From Mycobacterium fragae (lineage in GTDB: Bacteria; Actinomycetota; Actinomycetes; Mycobacteriales; Mycobacteriaceae): 64,000 nucleotides of DNA. Below, piece by piece: positions 32,918 through 41,323 of the stretch. The number at the start of each line of letters is the position of its first letter. Within the stretch, counting starts at the first letter, position 1. Position numbers and translations under genes: made by a program. The stretch spans positions 283,091 to 347,090 of the forward strand of contig NZ_LQOW01000028.1 of the NCBI RefSeq assembly GCF_002102185.1. The letters run 5' to 3'. The notes beneath the pieces are model-generated. The model was not told the DNA's origin, made no database searches, and saw only the letters and a list, made by a program, of their open reading frames with translations.

Positions 32918-33528
32918 GCCCGCTGCGCCGAATTCAGCCTGGCGAGGAGCCCCTGCTCAACCCACAGGTGCCGAAGCCGACGCGGTGGTCGTGGGTGCGA
33001 CTGCGCCGGTTGACGTTACCGCGGCAATGGTGGAAGCCGACGCGGCAATGGGCGCTGCCCATCGCCATGGCCGCCGCCACGGTGCTCGCGGCGGTCGCAA
33101 TCACTGCTTCCTCATTGGTTCTGGTCAACCATCGGTCGCATCACGAGTTGGCGATGAAGGAAGTCGACGTGCTCGGCTTCGTCAAATCATTCATGACCGG
33201 GTTCACGACGGTGGATCCGTTTCATGCCAACGACTACGTGGACCGGATATTAGCCCAGGCCACAGGCGATTTCGCCAAGCAGTACCGCGACAAACAGAAC
33301 GAGATCCTGATCGGACTTGCCCGCGCCGAGCCGACCAGAGGCACCACCCTGGATGCCGGGGTGGAACGATGGAACGACGACGGCAGCGCAAATGTGCTGG
33401 TGGCCACCGATGTCAAATACAAATCTCCCGACGGAAAGCAAATACTCGAGGACACAAATCGTTGGGTGGTAACCGCTCAACGGGAAGGTGAGCAGTGGAA
33501 GATCAGCAGCCTGCTGCAGGTGATCTGA
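32914..33528 (+). CDS. Mce-associated membrane protein (Rv0177-like)
   Basis: 204 residues. A ~45-residue basic, Trp/Arg-rich cytoplasmic N-terminus, one membrane helix at about 48-70 (IAMAAATVLAAVAITASSLV), then a Mas-type extracytoplasmic domain (LGFVKSFMTGFTTVDPFHAN). The ATG overlaps the previous stop by 4 bases. Part of the coupled mas block of the mce1 operon. Confidence 0.88.
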   Translation: MSPLRRIQPGEEPLLNPQVPKPTRWSWVRLRRLTLPRQWWKPTRQWALPIAMAAATVLAAVAITASSLVLVNHRSHHELAMKEVDVLGFVKSFMTGFTTVDPFHANDYVDRILAQATGDFAKQYRDKQNEILIGLARAEPTRGTTLDAGVERWNDDGSANVLVATDVKYKSPDGKQILEDTNRWVVTAQREGEQWKISSLLQVI

Positions 33529-34232
33529 CCGACGATGACGCGACCGCCGAACGACCCCAACCGGAAGTTTCCGAGGCGGAAACGACGAGCGAGGCGGTCA
33601 CCGACGACGAGGACACTGCGGGCGACGAAACCGGCGTTGGCACAACCGAAGACGAGGATGCCAAGGCTGAGCAACCCGCAGACGGAGAAGCCGAAATCAC
33701 GCTGCGGGTAAGGCGGCCGGCCGGCAAGCGGCTCGCCATCGCGGCCGCCACGGCCGCAGCGCTGTTCGTGGGCGCCGGGGCATTCGCCGGCGCAATGGTG
33801 CAGCCGTATCTGACCGATCGCGCCACCGTGGACACCAAGCTGCGGATTGCCAGCACCGCCGCCAATGCGATCACAACGTTGTGGACCTACACCCCGGAGA
33901 ACATCGATACGCTCGCCGACCGCGCAGCTCAATACCTCAGCGGCGACTTCGAGGCCCAGTACCGAAAATTCGTCGACCAGATCGCGGCGCCCAACAAGCA
34001 GGCACAGATCACCAACCACACCCAGGTCACCGGGGCGGCTGTGGAATCTCTGGACCCGGCAAACGCCACCGCGATCGTGTACACCAACAGCACTTCCACC
34101 AGCCCGGCTACCAAAGGCATTCCGTCCCTGAAATACCTGTCCTATCGGGTGGTGATGAGACGTGACCACGCGCGCTGGCTGGTCACCAAGATGACGACCA
34201 TCACCTCGCTGGATCTGACGCCTCGGGTGTAG
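33495..34232 (+). CDS. Mce-associated membrane protein (Rv0178-like)
   Basis: 245 residues, near the 244 of Rv0178. As in the first mas gene, the N-terminal ~75 residues are acidic low-complexity (DDDATAERPQPEVSEAETT), followed by a helix at about 85-105 and the Mas-type domain (YLTDRATVDTKLRIASTAAN). The GTG start lies 34 bases inside the end of the preceding gene, so translation is probably coupled. Last gene of the mce1 operon as read here. Confidence 0.88.
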   Translation: MEDQQPAAGDLTDDDATAERPQPEVSEAETTSEAVTDDEDTAGDETGVGTTEDEDAKAEQPADGEAEITLRVRRPAGKRLAIAAATAAALFVGAGAFAGAMVQPYLTDRATVDTKLRIASTAANAITTLWTYTPENIDTLADRAAQYLSGDFEAQYRKFVDQIAAPNKQAQITNHTQVTGAAVESLDPANATAIVYTNSTSTSPATKGIPSLKYLSYRVVMRRDHARWLVTKMTTITSLDLTPRV

Positions 34233-34260
34233 GCCGGCGCGCCGAAAGGGATTGGACCCC

Positions 34261-34950
34261 ATGGTCGCTGGCGTGATGGTCTCGCCGGTATCCCATCGGC
34301 TGACGGTTGCGGCGTTGCTGCTGTTGACATTTGCCACCGGCCTGGTCGATGCGATCAGCGTGCTCGTTCTCGGTCACGTGTTCGTCGCGAACATGACCGG
34401 CAACGTCATCTTCCTCGGGTTTTGGTTCGTCCCAGGCGCGGGCGTCGATCTGACCGCCGCTATCGTCGCGTTCATCGGGTTTCTCGTCGGCACCGTCGTC
34501 GGCGGCCGGTTGGCCCGGCACCTGCGCCAGCAGACCAGGCGATGGCTCACTGTGTCGTTGGGCATAGAGGTCGGCATGCTGGCGGTGCTGTCGATCCTGG
34601 CGGGCACCGGCGTGCTGAGCTATCACGCAAACACCAAACTCATCCTGATCGCCGGGCTGGCACTGACTTTCGGCGTACAGAACGCCACCGCACGCCAGTT
34701 CGGGATCCAGGAGCTCAGCACGACGGTGTTGACGTCGACGGTCGTCGGCATTGGCGTGGACAGCAGGCTGGCCGGTGGCACGGGCGAGCGCGAAAAGTTG
34801 CGCTACAGCGTGATCTTCGCGATGTGCGGGGGCGCCATCTTCGGCGCCACGCTGTCACGGGTGACGGTGGCTCCGGTGATCGCGCTGGCCGCGGCGGTGG
34901 TGGCGGTCAGCCTGCTCATCTTCCGGTTCGGACCGCCGGTAGCTAGTTGA
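34261..34950 (+). CDS. YoaK-type DUF1275 membrane protein
   Basis: 229 residues, about six membrane helices. The N-terminal signature TFATGLVDAISVLVLGHVFV followed by ANMTGN, and the later GVQNATARQFGIQELSTTVL, are hallmarks of DUF1275 (YoaK). Function unknown. ATG 34261 with AAAGGGA upstream. It follows the mas block by 28 bases and may be co-transcribed. I do not recall a gene at this place in M. tuberculosis, so it looks like an addition. The 3' end overlaps the convergent gene by 8 bases. Confidence 0.86.
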   Translation: MVAGVMVSPVSHRLTVAALLLLTFATGLVDAISVLVLGHVFVANMTGNVIFLGFWFVPGAGVDLTAAIVAFIGFLVGTVVGGRLARHLRQQTRRWLTVSLGIEVGMLAVLSILAGTGVLSYHANTKLILIAGLALTFGVQNATARQFGIQELSTTVLTSTVVGIGVDSRLAGGTGEREKLRYSVIFAMCGGAIFGATLSRVTVAPVIALAAAVVAVSLLIFRFGPPVAS

Positions 34951-36028
34951 ACGCCAGCCAGCTTGGCAGCGCACGTTCACGCGAGTCGCAAAGCACCTGA
35001 GCGGTGTCGCAGGAGCCCTTCGGCACCCCGGCGCCGGCCCACATCCCGCCGGTCTCGCGGCGCAGCACGATCGCCGACGACCCGCCGCCGTCGAGCAAAA
35101 CCGCGTTGTCGCTACCCAATCCGCGGAAGAGGTCTTGGATATTGTCCGGTGTGTAGCTGCCGCCCTGGAACACATACATCTCGTCTTTGGCGTGGGAGTA
35201 GGCGACTGCTGTGCGGGCGGCGCTGGGTCCACCGTCATTGAGCTGGCCGGTGTTCCCCGGGGATAACAACCCCAATCCACTTACCGCGACGAACGATTCG
35301 CCCCTTTCCACCAAACCCTGAACGACCGGGGCGGCGGCGTCGTAATCATGGCCGTCCCTGCCGCCGTTGGGCCACACCACAGATGGCGCGCCACGAGTCG
35401 GCATGATCATCGTCGCCAACGCGCTCCAGTGTTCATTCCCACCGGACAGGCCCTGTTTGCCGGCATAGGGGATGGTGCCGGTCACCGCCTGATTGGCCCG
35501 GCCCTGCCCGCGGGTGTTGTCGACATAGGCTCCCAGCGGCGAGCTGCACCCCGTGGAGCGCCACGAGCCGCCCTTCTGTCCGCGGATGTCGAAGAAGTTG
35601 GCGTTGATGGCGATCGTCGGTTGACCCAGCAATTGCCAGGCCTGCAGCGGCGAGTAGATCTCCGAGGCCTGCATCAATCCTTCGCCGGTGCGAGCCCCGG
35701 GGTTGCGCTCACAGCGTGCCTGCGCACCGGTGTGACTGTCCACCAGCAGATGTGGTGAAAGCCGTTGCGACGCACCCTTGATGACCATCAAGTGCCCACC
35801 GCTGGTCCCGTCGTACCACCCGCCACCGGCGTTGAGCATAGGTGCCGGATGCCCACTGCCGAAGTTGTACACCAGATATGAACCCCGGGTGTTCGCGATC
35901 GCGCCGGCCAGCAAATCGCGGGCCTCCGCGCGCGCCACCGGCTGCCCGATGCTGATGGCCAGCGCCAGGCACAGCACGAACCCGGCGCAGCTGGCTGATA
36001 TGCGCCGGAAGGCGGCAAGAGTCGGCAC
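34943..36028 (-). CDS. secreted phosphodiester-glycosidase (NAGPA)-like protein at the lprO position
   Basis: 361 residues. N-terminal Sec signal (hydrophobic core FVLCLALAISIG, likely cleavage after ARA near residue 34). No Cys follows the core in lipobox context, so it does not look like a lipoprotein. The mature part has the phosphodiester glycosidase pattern: IAINANFFDIRG, LNDGGPSAARTAVAYSHAKD and the C-terminal DNAVLLDGGGSSAIVLRR. It probably acts on sugar phosphodiesters or wall glycans outside the cell. GTG start with AAAGGG 6 bases upstream. Position equals Rv0179c, named as lipoprotein LprO in M. tuberculosis. Confidence 0.8.
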   Translation of the reverse strand: MPTLAAFRRISASCAGFVLCLALAISIGQPVARAEARDLLAGAIANTRGSYLVYNFGSGHPAPMLNAGGGWYDGTSGGHLMVIKGASQRLSPHLLVDSHTGAQARCERNPGARTGEGLMQASEIYSPLQAWQLLGQPTIAINANFFDIRGQKGGSWRSTGCSSPLGAYVDNTRGQGRANQAVTGTIPYAGKQGLSGGNEHWSALATMIMPTRGAPSVVWPNGGRDGHDYDAAAPVVQGLVERGESFVAVSGLGLLSPGNTGQLNDGGPSAARTAVAYSHAKDEMYVFQGGSYTPDNIQDLFRGLGSDNAVLLDGGGSSAIVLRRETGGMWAGAGVPKGSCDTAQVLCDSRERALPSWLAFN

Positions 36029-36067
36029 GGTTGCCCTTTCGGCACGCGAGTCGGTACAACAAGCACA

Positions 36068-36095
36068 ACATTAACCTCAGAGATAACAGAGTCAA
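36068..36095 (-). promoter_or_regulatory. SigA-type promoter for the secreted glycosidase-like gene
   Basis: On the minus strand TTGACT (36095-36090), 16 bases, then TAATGT (36073-36068). It lies about 40 bases upstream of the GTG at 36028, in an AT-richer part of the gap. The spacing and hexamers fit a housekeeping promoter. Predicted only. Confidence 0.45.
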
Positions 36096-36159
36096 CTTGC
36101 GTAACAATCGCGTGACGCTTTAGCCGCGATGCAATGACCGGGCAGGCGAGCGAACGCGG

Positions 36160-37503
36160 CTACTCGTCTGCCGTCGTGGTTGCAGGGGCTGCGGGGACCG
36201 CCGCCTGGGCGTTGGGCGCCGATGCGGCAACCGCCGGAATGCGGTGATAACCGCGACGGTCGTAGATGCGGGTGACGATGCCGCCCAGCAGCAGACCGAT
36301 CAACAGTCCGATGGCGGTGAGGATCAGTGCCTGCGACAGCCCGGCATCCCACCGCCCGCCCAGGTACAGCAGTGCTCGCGCACCCAGGAAGACCTGGTGC
36401 ATGGGCTCGAACTTCGCCAGCCAGCCGAAGAACTGTGGCGCGGCTTGCAATGGGACCGTCGCGCCCGCCGACGGCAAACCGAGAATAACGAACACCAGCA
36501 TGCTGACCAGCAGACCTATCGAGCCCAGCACCGCGATCAGCGAGGTGGACGTGACGCCCACCGCCACGATCGCGAAAACCCCGAACAGCCATAGCGCCCA
36601 GCCATTTCCGAACGGCATTCCCAGCGCGGATGCTATCGCCATGTACACCGCAGACGTCAACAAGGCCAGCGCCGCCATCAACGCCCACTTGATTAACAGC
36701 GTGCGGAACCGCGAGATCCGTACCTGCTCGGCGAATCGATATACCGGACCGAACTCGGCTGGCACATAACCCAATAGCGAGTCCACCAGCATGCTGACCA
36801 CGATGCTGCCCGTGAAACCCGCCAGCAGCAGCAACAACGAATAGTAGAACGCGGACAAACCGTTACCGGTCCCGTCCGGGAGCGCGTTGTGCACGCCTGA
36901 CTGGATCTCGATCGGATGAGCCAGCGTCAGAGAGGCGGCGCCGGGCATCGGTGCGCCACCCGTCTGCTGCGCCACCTCTTGCGAAAGCCGTTCGCCCAAG
37001 CGGGAATCCACCACGGTGATAGCCCGGGTGAGCGTCTGGCCGGCGATGCTGGCGCCCAGCGTGCCCGCTCGCGGATTGGTCGAGATCCTGATCACCGGGC
37101 GGTCGACCCGCCCCGGGACGACCGCGCTTTTTGCCAGGGTCTGCAGCCTCGAGGACAAGTTGGGCGGCACCACGACCTCGCCGTAAACCTGCGCGGTGTC
37201 CAGTTGGTGCTCGGCCTCCGCGCGGGAGAGCACCCGCAGGTCGTACTTGTTCTTGTCCAGCCCGGACACCAATCCATTGACGACCTGTCCGCCAGTAGGG
37301 CCGGCGTCGGTGTTCACCACCGCGATCGGGAAGTGTCGCAGGTTGGTCAGCGGGTTCAAGATTCCGCCCAGATACAGCGCGGCGAGCGCCGACAGCAGGG
37401 CCAAGGTGATCACGATGGGAGCCACCCAAAACCGCACCCTGCGGGTCGCTCGCAAGCCGGCCTTGGGGTCGGGCGCTGCGTGGCGGGGGTTCGTTTCAGA
37501 CAT
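36160..37503 (-). CDS. YhgE/Pip-like, ABC-2-type membrane protein (Rv0180c-like)
   Basis: 447 residues from ATG 37503 (an earlier in-frame start at 37527 is less likely). One N-terminal helix (about 29-50), a ~170-residue extracytoplasmic region beginning HFPIAVVNTDAGPTGGQVVN, then about five to six C-terminal helices (SLLLLLAGFTGSIVVSMLVD onward): the topology of the YhgE/Pip or ABC-2 efflux-type family. Ala/Pro-rich C-terminus. Position matches Rv0180c (~452 residues). Transport substrate unknown. Confidence 0.87.
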   Translation of the reverse strand: MSETNPRHAAPDPKAGLRATRRVRFWVAPIVITLALLSALAALYLGGILNPLTNLRHFPIAVVNTDAGPTGGQVVNGLVSGLDKNKYDLRVLSRAEAEHQLDTAQVYGEVVVPPNLSSRLQTLAKSAVVPGRVDRPVIRISTNPRAGTLGASIAGQTLTRAITVVDSRLGERLSQEVAQQTGGAPMPGAASLTLAHPIEIQSGVHNALPDGTGNGLSAFYYSLLLLLAGFTGSIVVSMLVDSLLGYVPAEFGPVYRFAEQVRISRFRTLLIKWALMAALALLTSAVYMAIASALGMPFGNGWALWLFGVFAIVAVGVTSTSLIAVLGSIGLLVSMLVFVILGLPSAGATVPLQAAPQFFGWLAKFEPMHQVFLGARALLYLGGRWDAGLSQALILTAIGLLIGLLLGGIVTRIYDRRGYHRIPAVAASAPNAQAAVPAAPATTTADE

Positions 37504-37537
37504 GCCGACTCCTGTTCGTCGGAGCAACCCTATGTCC

Positions 37538-38278
37538 TTATGTCGCGGAACCGAGCGTCGCGTGCATCTCCCAGATCAGGATTTCCGACGGCTCGCCCGC
37601 CGAGACGTGCTGGCCGTTCGAGTCGGTGAACCGCGCGGCGTCGCCCTCGGCCAGCTCCGCCCGGTCGGTGCCGCCGTCCAATTGCAGCCGGCCGCGCGCG
37701 ACGAACAGGTGCAGGTACGGTGTCGCCGGCAGCTCGACGCTGTCGCCGGGCTGCAGCCGCGCGCCGTGCAACGCCGCCGAGCGGTTGTGGATGGTGATCG
37801 CCGCGTCATGCCCGGGCATCCCCGAGGCGATCGGTACCAGACGGCCGTCGAGCAGTCGATCGTCGATCTCGTGCTGTTGGTAGCTCGGGTCGATGCCCGA
37901 CACGTCGGGCAGCACCCACATCTGCACGAAGTGCACCGGATCGGCGGCGGAGTCGTTCATCTCGGAGTGCAAGATGCCGCTGCCGGCCGACATCCGTTGA
38001 GCCAGGCCCGGATAGATCACTCCGCGATTGCCCACGGAGTCGCGATGCGCGAGCGACCCGTCGAGCACCCAGGTCACGATCTCCATATCGCGGTGGGGGT
38101 GGGTCTGAAAGCCACGGCCGGGCTCGACGATGTCGTCGTTGTTGACCAGCAGCACCCCGTGGTGGGTGTTGTGTGGGTCGTAGTGGTCGCCGAACGAGAA
38201 CGAATGTCGGGAGTTCAGCCACGACGTCTTGGTGACGACGCGGTCCGCGGCTCGCCGGATGTCCAGGGTGGCGGCCAT
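37538..38278 (-). CDS. pirin-like protein (Rv0181c-like)
   Basis: 246 residues, bicupin. The N-terminal metal ligands are visible in FQTHPHRDMEIV (two His) and GSGILHSEMND (His, Glu) near residues 57-108, with the opening SWLNSRHSFSFGDHYDPH. The family includes quercetinases and redox-linked regulators; here only a cytoplasmic metal-dependent dioxygenase-like role can be suggested. Length close to Rv0181c (~244). Confidence 0.88.
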   Translation of the reverse strand: MAATLDIRRAADRVVTKTSWLNSRHSFSFGDHYDPHNTHHGVLLVNNDDIVEPGRGFQTHPHRDMEIVTWVLDGSLAHRDSVGNRGVIYPGLAQRMSAGSGILHSEMNDSAADPVHFVQMWVLPDVSGIDPSYQQHEIDDRLLDGRLVPIASGMPGHDAAITIHNRSAALHGARLQPGDSVELPATPYLHLFVARGRLQLDGGTDRAELAEGDAARFTDSNGQHVSAGEPSEILIWEMHATLGSAT

Positions 38279-38304
38279 GAGTTCAGCGTAGCCACCCGTG
38301 CGGT

Positions 38305-39429
38305 TTACCAGTCGGCCTCGGTGTATTTGATGACGCCGCGAATGTTCTTGCCGTCGAGCATGTGCTGGTAGCCCTGGTTGATATCCTCGAGCCGGTAGGT
38401 GCTGGTCACCATCTCGTCGACCTTGAGCAGGCCCGACTTGTACAGGCCGACCAGGCGCGGCGTCTCGACATGCGAGTTGCCGCCACCGAAGATGTTGCCC
38501 TTCAACGTCTTCTGCAACATCGTGAACAGGAACAAGTTGAGCTTGACGTCCACGTCGGACATCGCGCCCATGCCTGTCACCACGCAGGTGCCGGTCTTGG
38601 CGGTCAGGGTCATCGCTTCTTCGATCATCTCTCCACGCATCTCGCCGACCGCAATGATCGTCTTGTCGGCCATCAGCCCGTAGGTCAGATCGATCATCGG
38701 CGCGATCGCCTCGGCCATCGTCGGGTAGACATGCGTGGCACCGAATTTGATCGCCTGCTCGCGTTTGAACTCGACCGGGTCGATCGCGATGACGTGCTTG
38801 GCACCGGAGAGCACAGCGCCCTGCAGTGCGCTCATCCCGATGCCGCCGACGCCGATGATCGCCACCGTCTCACCGGGCTGAACGTTGGCGACGTTGGTGG
38901 CCGATCCGAATCCGGTCGGCACCGCACAGCCCATGATCGCCGCCGACTCGAACGGGATGTCCGGATCGATCTTGACCACCGAATCCTTGTGCACGGTCAT
39001 GTACGGCGCGAATGTGCCGAGCAAGTTCATCGGCGAGACATCGTGCGTCCCGGCGCGCACCCGGCAGGTGCCGTCGGCGATGGCCTTGCCGCCGAGCAGC
39101 ACCGCGCCCCGATCACATAGCGATCGGAACCCCTTTAGGCACGGTGGACACTGCCCACAGGCCGGGATGAAGGCCAGGATGGCGTGGTCGCCCTCCGCCA
39201 GACCCGTGACGTTCTTGCCGACCTTGGTAATTACGCCGGCGCCCTCGTGTCCGCCGAGCGCCGGCAGCCCTATCGGGGTGGCCCCGGTGGTCAGGTGATA
39301 GTCCGAGTGGCACATGCCGGCGGCATGTAGCTGGATCTGAACTTCGTCGTCAACGGGATCACCCAGCTCGATCTCGTCGATGCTGAAGTCGGAGTTCAGC
39401 TCCCACAAAAGCGCGCCTTTGGTCTTCAC
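38305..39429 (-). CDS. NDMA-type zinc alcohol dehydrogenase (AdhB-like)
   Basis: 374 residues from GTG 39429 (VKTKGALLWEL...). Medium-chain dehydrogenase of the mycobacterial AdhB (Rv0761c)-like, nicotinoprotein/mycothiol-era group: GMCHSD, GGHEGAGVI, structural-Zn Cys cluster CGQCPPCLKGFRSLC, coenzyme site IIGVGGIGMSALQG near residue 195. The open frame continues far upstream, but only as a shadow of the SDR gene. It probably oxidises an alcohol to an aldehyde or ketone. Together with the SDR 80 bases upstream it seems to be inserted between the Rv0181c-like gene and sigG. Confidence 0.88.
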   Translation of the reverse strand: MKTKGALLWELNSDFSIDEIELGDPVDDEVQIQLHAAGMCHSDYHLTTGATPIGLPALGGHEGAGVITKVGKNVTGLAEGDHAILAFIPACGQCPPCLKGFRSLCDRGAVLLGGKAIADGTCRVRAGTHDVSPMNLLGTFAPYMTVHKDSVVKIDPDIPFESAAIMGCAVPTGFGSATNVANVQPGETVAIIGVGGIGMSALQGAVLSGAKHVIAIDPVEFKREQAIKFGATHVYPTMAEAIAPMIDLTYGLMADKTIIAVGEMRGEMIEEAMTLTAKTGTCVVTGMGAMSDVDVKLNLFLFTMLQKTLKGNIFGGGNSHVETPRLVGLYKSGLLKVDEMVTSTYRLEDINQGYQHMLDGKNIRGVIKYTEADW

Positions 39430-39509
39430 CCGAGCGATCTTAGCCAAGCGGTCAGAACGCGTTACAGAATGGGGGCCTGCAGTACACGCTGACCTGGTGA
39501 AATAGCCCG

Positions 39510-40250
39510 CTACATGGTCTTGTGTGGTATGCCGATGGTCAGTCCGCCGTCGACGACGAACTCTTGGCCGGTCGAGTAGGACGACTCGTCGGAGGCCAGG
39601 TAAACGACGCAGGCGGACACCTCCGCCGGGTCTGCGCCGCGACCGAGCGGGATCTGCAGGAAGTCCTCCGGAAGGCCCGCCGTCATCGGGGTGCGGATGA
39701 AGCCCGGATGGATCGAGTTGACCCTGATGCCGTGCGGCGCCAGCTCCAGCGCGGCGGCCTTGGCCAGGCCCCGCACCCCGAACTTGGATGCGACATAGCC
39801 GTACAGCCCGGGACTGCCGCGCAGACCTTCCACCGACGAGATGTTGATCATCGAACCGCCGCCGGCCGCGATCATCGGCGCGACCGCGGCCTGCATACCC
39901 AGAAACGTCCCGGTGAGGTTGATGTCGATGATCTGCTGCCAGTCTTCGAGCGGGAAGTTTTGCAGGGTATTGCCGTTGACGATGCCGGCATTGTTGATCA
40001 GCACGTTGAGTGTGCCGAATGCCTGGACCGTCGCCGTGACGGCCGCCTTCCACTGATCGCGCCTGGTCACGTCGAGGTGGAGGAACAGAGCTGCCGGACC
40101 CAGCTCCGCCGCGACCGCGATGCCTTCGTCGTCGAGGACGTCGGCGACGACCACCTTGGCGCCTTCAGCGACTAATGCCCGCGCGTGTGCGGCGCCCATA
40201 CCGCGCGCGCCACCGCTGATCAGTGCGACTTTGCCGTCTACGCGTCCCAT
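39510..40250 (-). CDS. short-chain dehydrogenase, hydroxysteroid-dehydrogenase-like
   Basis: 246 residues, classical SDR: SGGARGMG near residue 12, INNAG, NISSVEG carrying the catalytic Ser, YGYVASK, and the C-terminal FVVDGG. The sequence style (GYVASKFGVRGLAKAAALEL) resembles 3-alpha/20-beta-hydroxysteroid dehydrogenase-like enzymes such as FabG3, but this is only a resemblance. It probably works with the adjacent alcohol dehydrogenase (80 bases downstream). Confidence 0.87.
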   Translation of the reverse strand: MGRVDGKVALISGGARGMGAAHARALVAEGAKVVVADVLDDEGIAVAAELGPAALFLHLDVTRRDQWKAAVTATVQAFGTLNVLINNAGIVNGNTLQNFPLEDWQQIIDINLTGTFLGMQAAVAPMIAAGGGSMINISSVEGLRGSPGLYGYVASKFGVRGLAKAAALELAPHGIRVNSIHPGFIRTPMTAGLPEDFLQIPLGRGADPAEVSACVVYLASDESSYSTGQEFVVDGGLTIGIPHKTM

Positions 40251-40282
40251 GGCCGGTCACGCTACCTTGGCCGCCCGGCGCG

Positions 40283-41278
40283 CTAGAGCCGGTCGGGCAG
40301 GCCGAACTTAGGGAACAGCGTGGTGTCCAGGAAGGCCACCACATGCGAGACCCCATCGGCGCGCATGTCCAACACGTGCAGCTGAAACGGTCGGTGGTGC
40401 TCGCCGTCGCGCATGTACATGGCGGCGGCGGGCTGGCCGTTGGCAACCAACGGGATCAGGCGCATATCGCCGGGCGCTTGCGCCGGACACTGCTCGCGAA
40501 TGAGCGTGGCGATCGACTGCGGACCCTGATACCAGCCGACGTACGGCGGCATCTCCCAGATCGCCTCACTGGTGAACATCTCCACCAGCCGGTCGACGTC
40601 GTAGTCCTCGAACGCGGCGATGTAGCGCGCCAGCCGATCCTGCGCGTCCGCCGAATCCGGTGCCGCCAGCCGATCGTCGGCGCTCGGGCCGACGGACTCC
40701 AATTGCGAGCGCGCACGCTGCAGCAGGCTGTTGACGGCCGCGGTGCTGGTGCCGATCGCGCCGGCCACTTCGGCGGCCTTCCATTGCAGCACCTCGCGGA
40801 GCACCAGCACCGCACGCTGCCGCGGCGACAGGTGCTGCAATGCGGCGACGAACGCCAATCGCACCGACTCCCGCGACCCCACGATGTCGGACGGGTCTGT
40901 GGGGACATCCGGCAACGGCTCGAGCCACGGCACCTCGGTGCGTTCTACCAACTCCGCGGTCGGGTCCGAACTGGGCGCGCCCAGCCCCGTCGGCAACGGC
41001 CTCCGCTGCCGACCCTCCAGGGCGGTCAGGCAGGTGTTGGTGGCGATGCGGTGCAGCCAGGTGCGCACCGATGACTTGCCCTCGAACCGGTCGTAGGCCT
41101 TCCACGCACGCAGAAAGGTCTCCTGCACCAGGTCCTCGGCGTCATGCAGCGAACCGGTCATCCGGTAGCAATGCGCGAGCAGTTCACGCCGGTATGGCTC
41201 GGCACGCGCGGAGAAATCCGCGCCCCGCTCACCGGCACCTTCACCCTCGAAGTCTTCCGCGAGCAGACTCACGCGCAT
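40283..41278 (-). CDS. sigG: ECF sigma factor SigG
   Basis: 331 residues from ATG 41278; ATG 41302 is an alternative. Region 2 lies at about residues 25-95 (HCYRMTGSLHDAEDLVQETF, WLHRIATNTCL) and region 4 at about 145-200 (LSPRQRAVLVLREVLQWKAA, VNSLLQRARSQLE). A C-terminal SnoaL-like domain of ~120 residues follows, as in SigG and other long ECF factors in which it may tune activity without a classical anti-sigma. The open frame extends upstream into the divergent lipase gene and is not coding there. It corresponds to Rv0182c. Confidence 0.88.
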   Translation of the reverse strand: MRVSLLAEDFEGEGAGERGADFSARAEPYRRELLAHCYRMTGSLHDAEDLVQETFLRAWKAYDRFEGKSSVRTWLHRIATNTCLTALEGRQRRPLPTGLGAPSSDPTAELVERTEVPWLEPLPDVPTDPSDIVGSRESVRLAFVAALQHLSPRQRAVLVLREVLQWKAAEVAGAIGTSTAAVNSLLQRARSQLESVGPSADDRLAAPDSADAQDRLARYIAAFEDYDVDRLVEMFTSEAIWEMPPYVGWYQGPQSIATLIREQCPAQAPGDMRLIPLVANGQPAAAMYMRDGEHHRPFQLHVLDMRADGVSHVVAFLDTTLFPKFGLPDRL

Positions 41279-41323
41279 GAGCTTACGCAGCCGCCCCGAC
41301 ATCGCGCCGCTACGCTGCCCCTG

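Noticed and set aside
38305..40053. 582-codon open frame that would fuse an SDR-like shadow to the alcohol dehydrogenase
   Set aside because: The upstream half is another frame of the intact SDR gene at 39510-40250; the enzyme has a proper GTG start at 39429.
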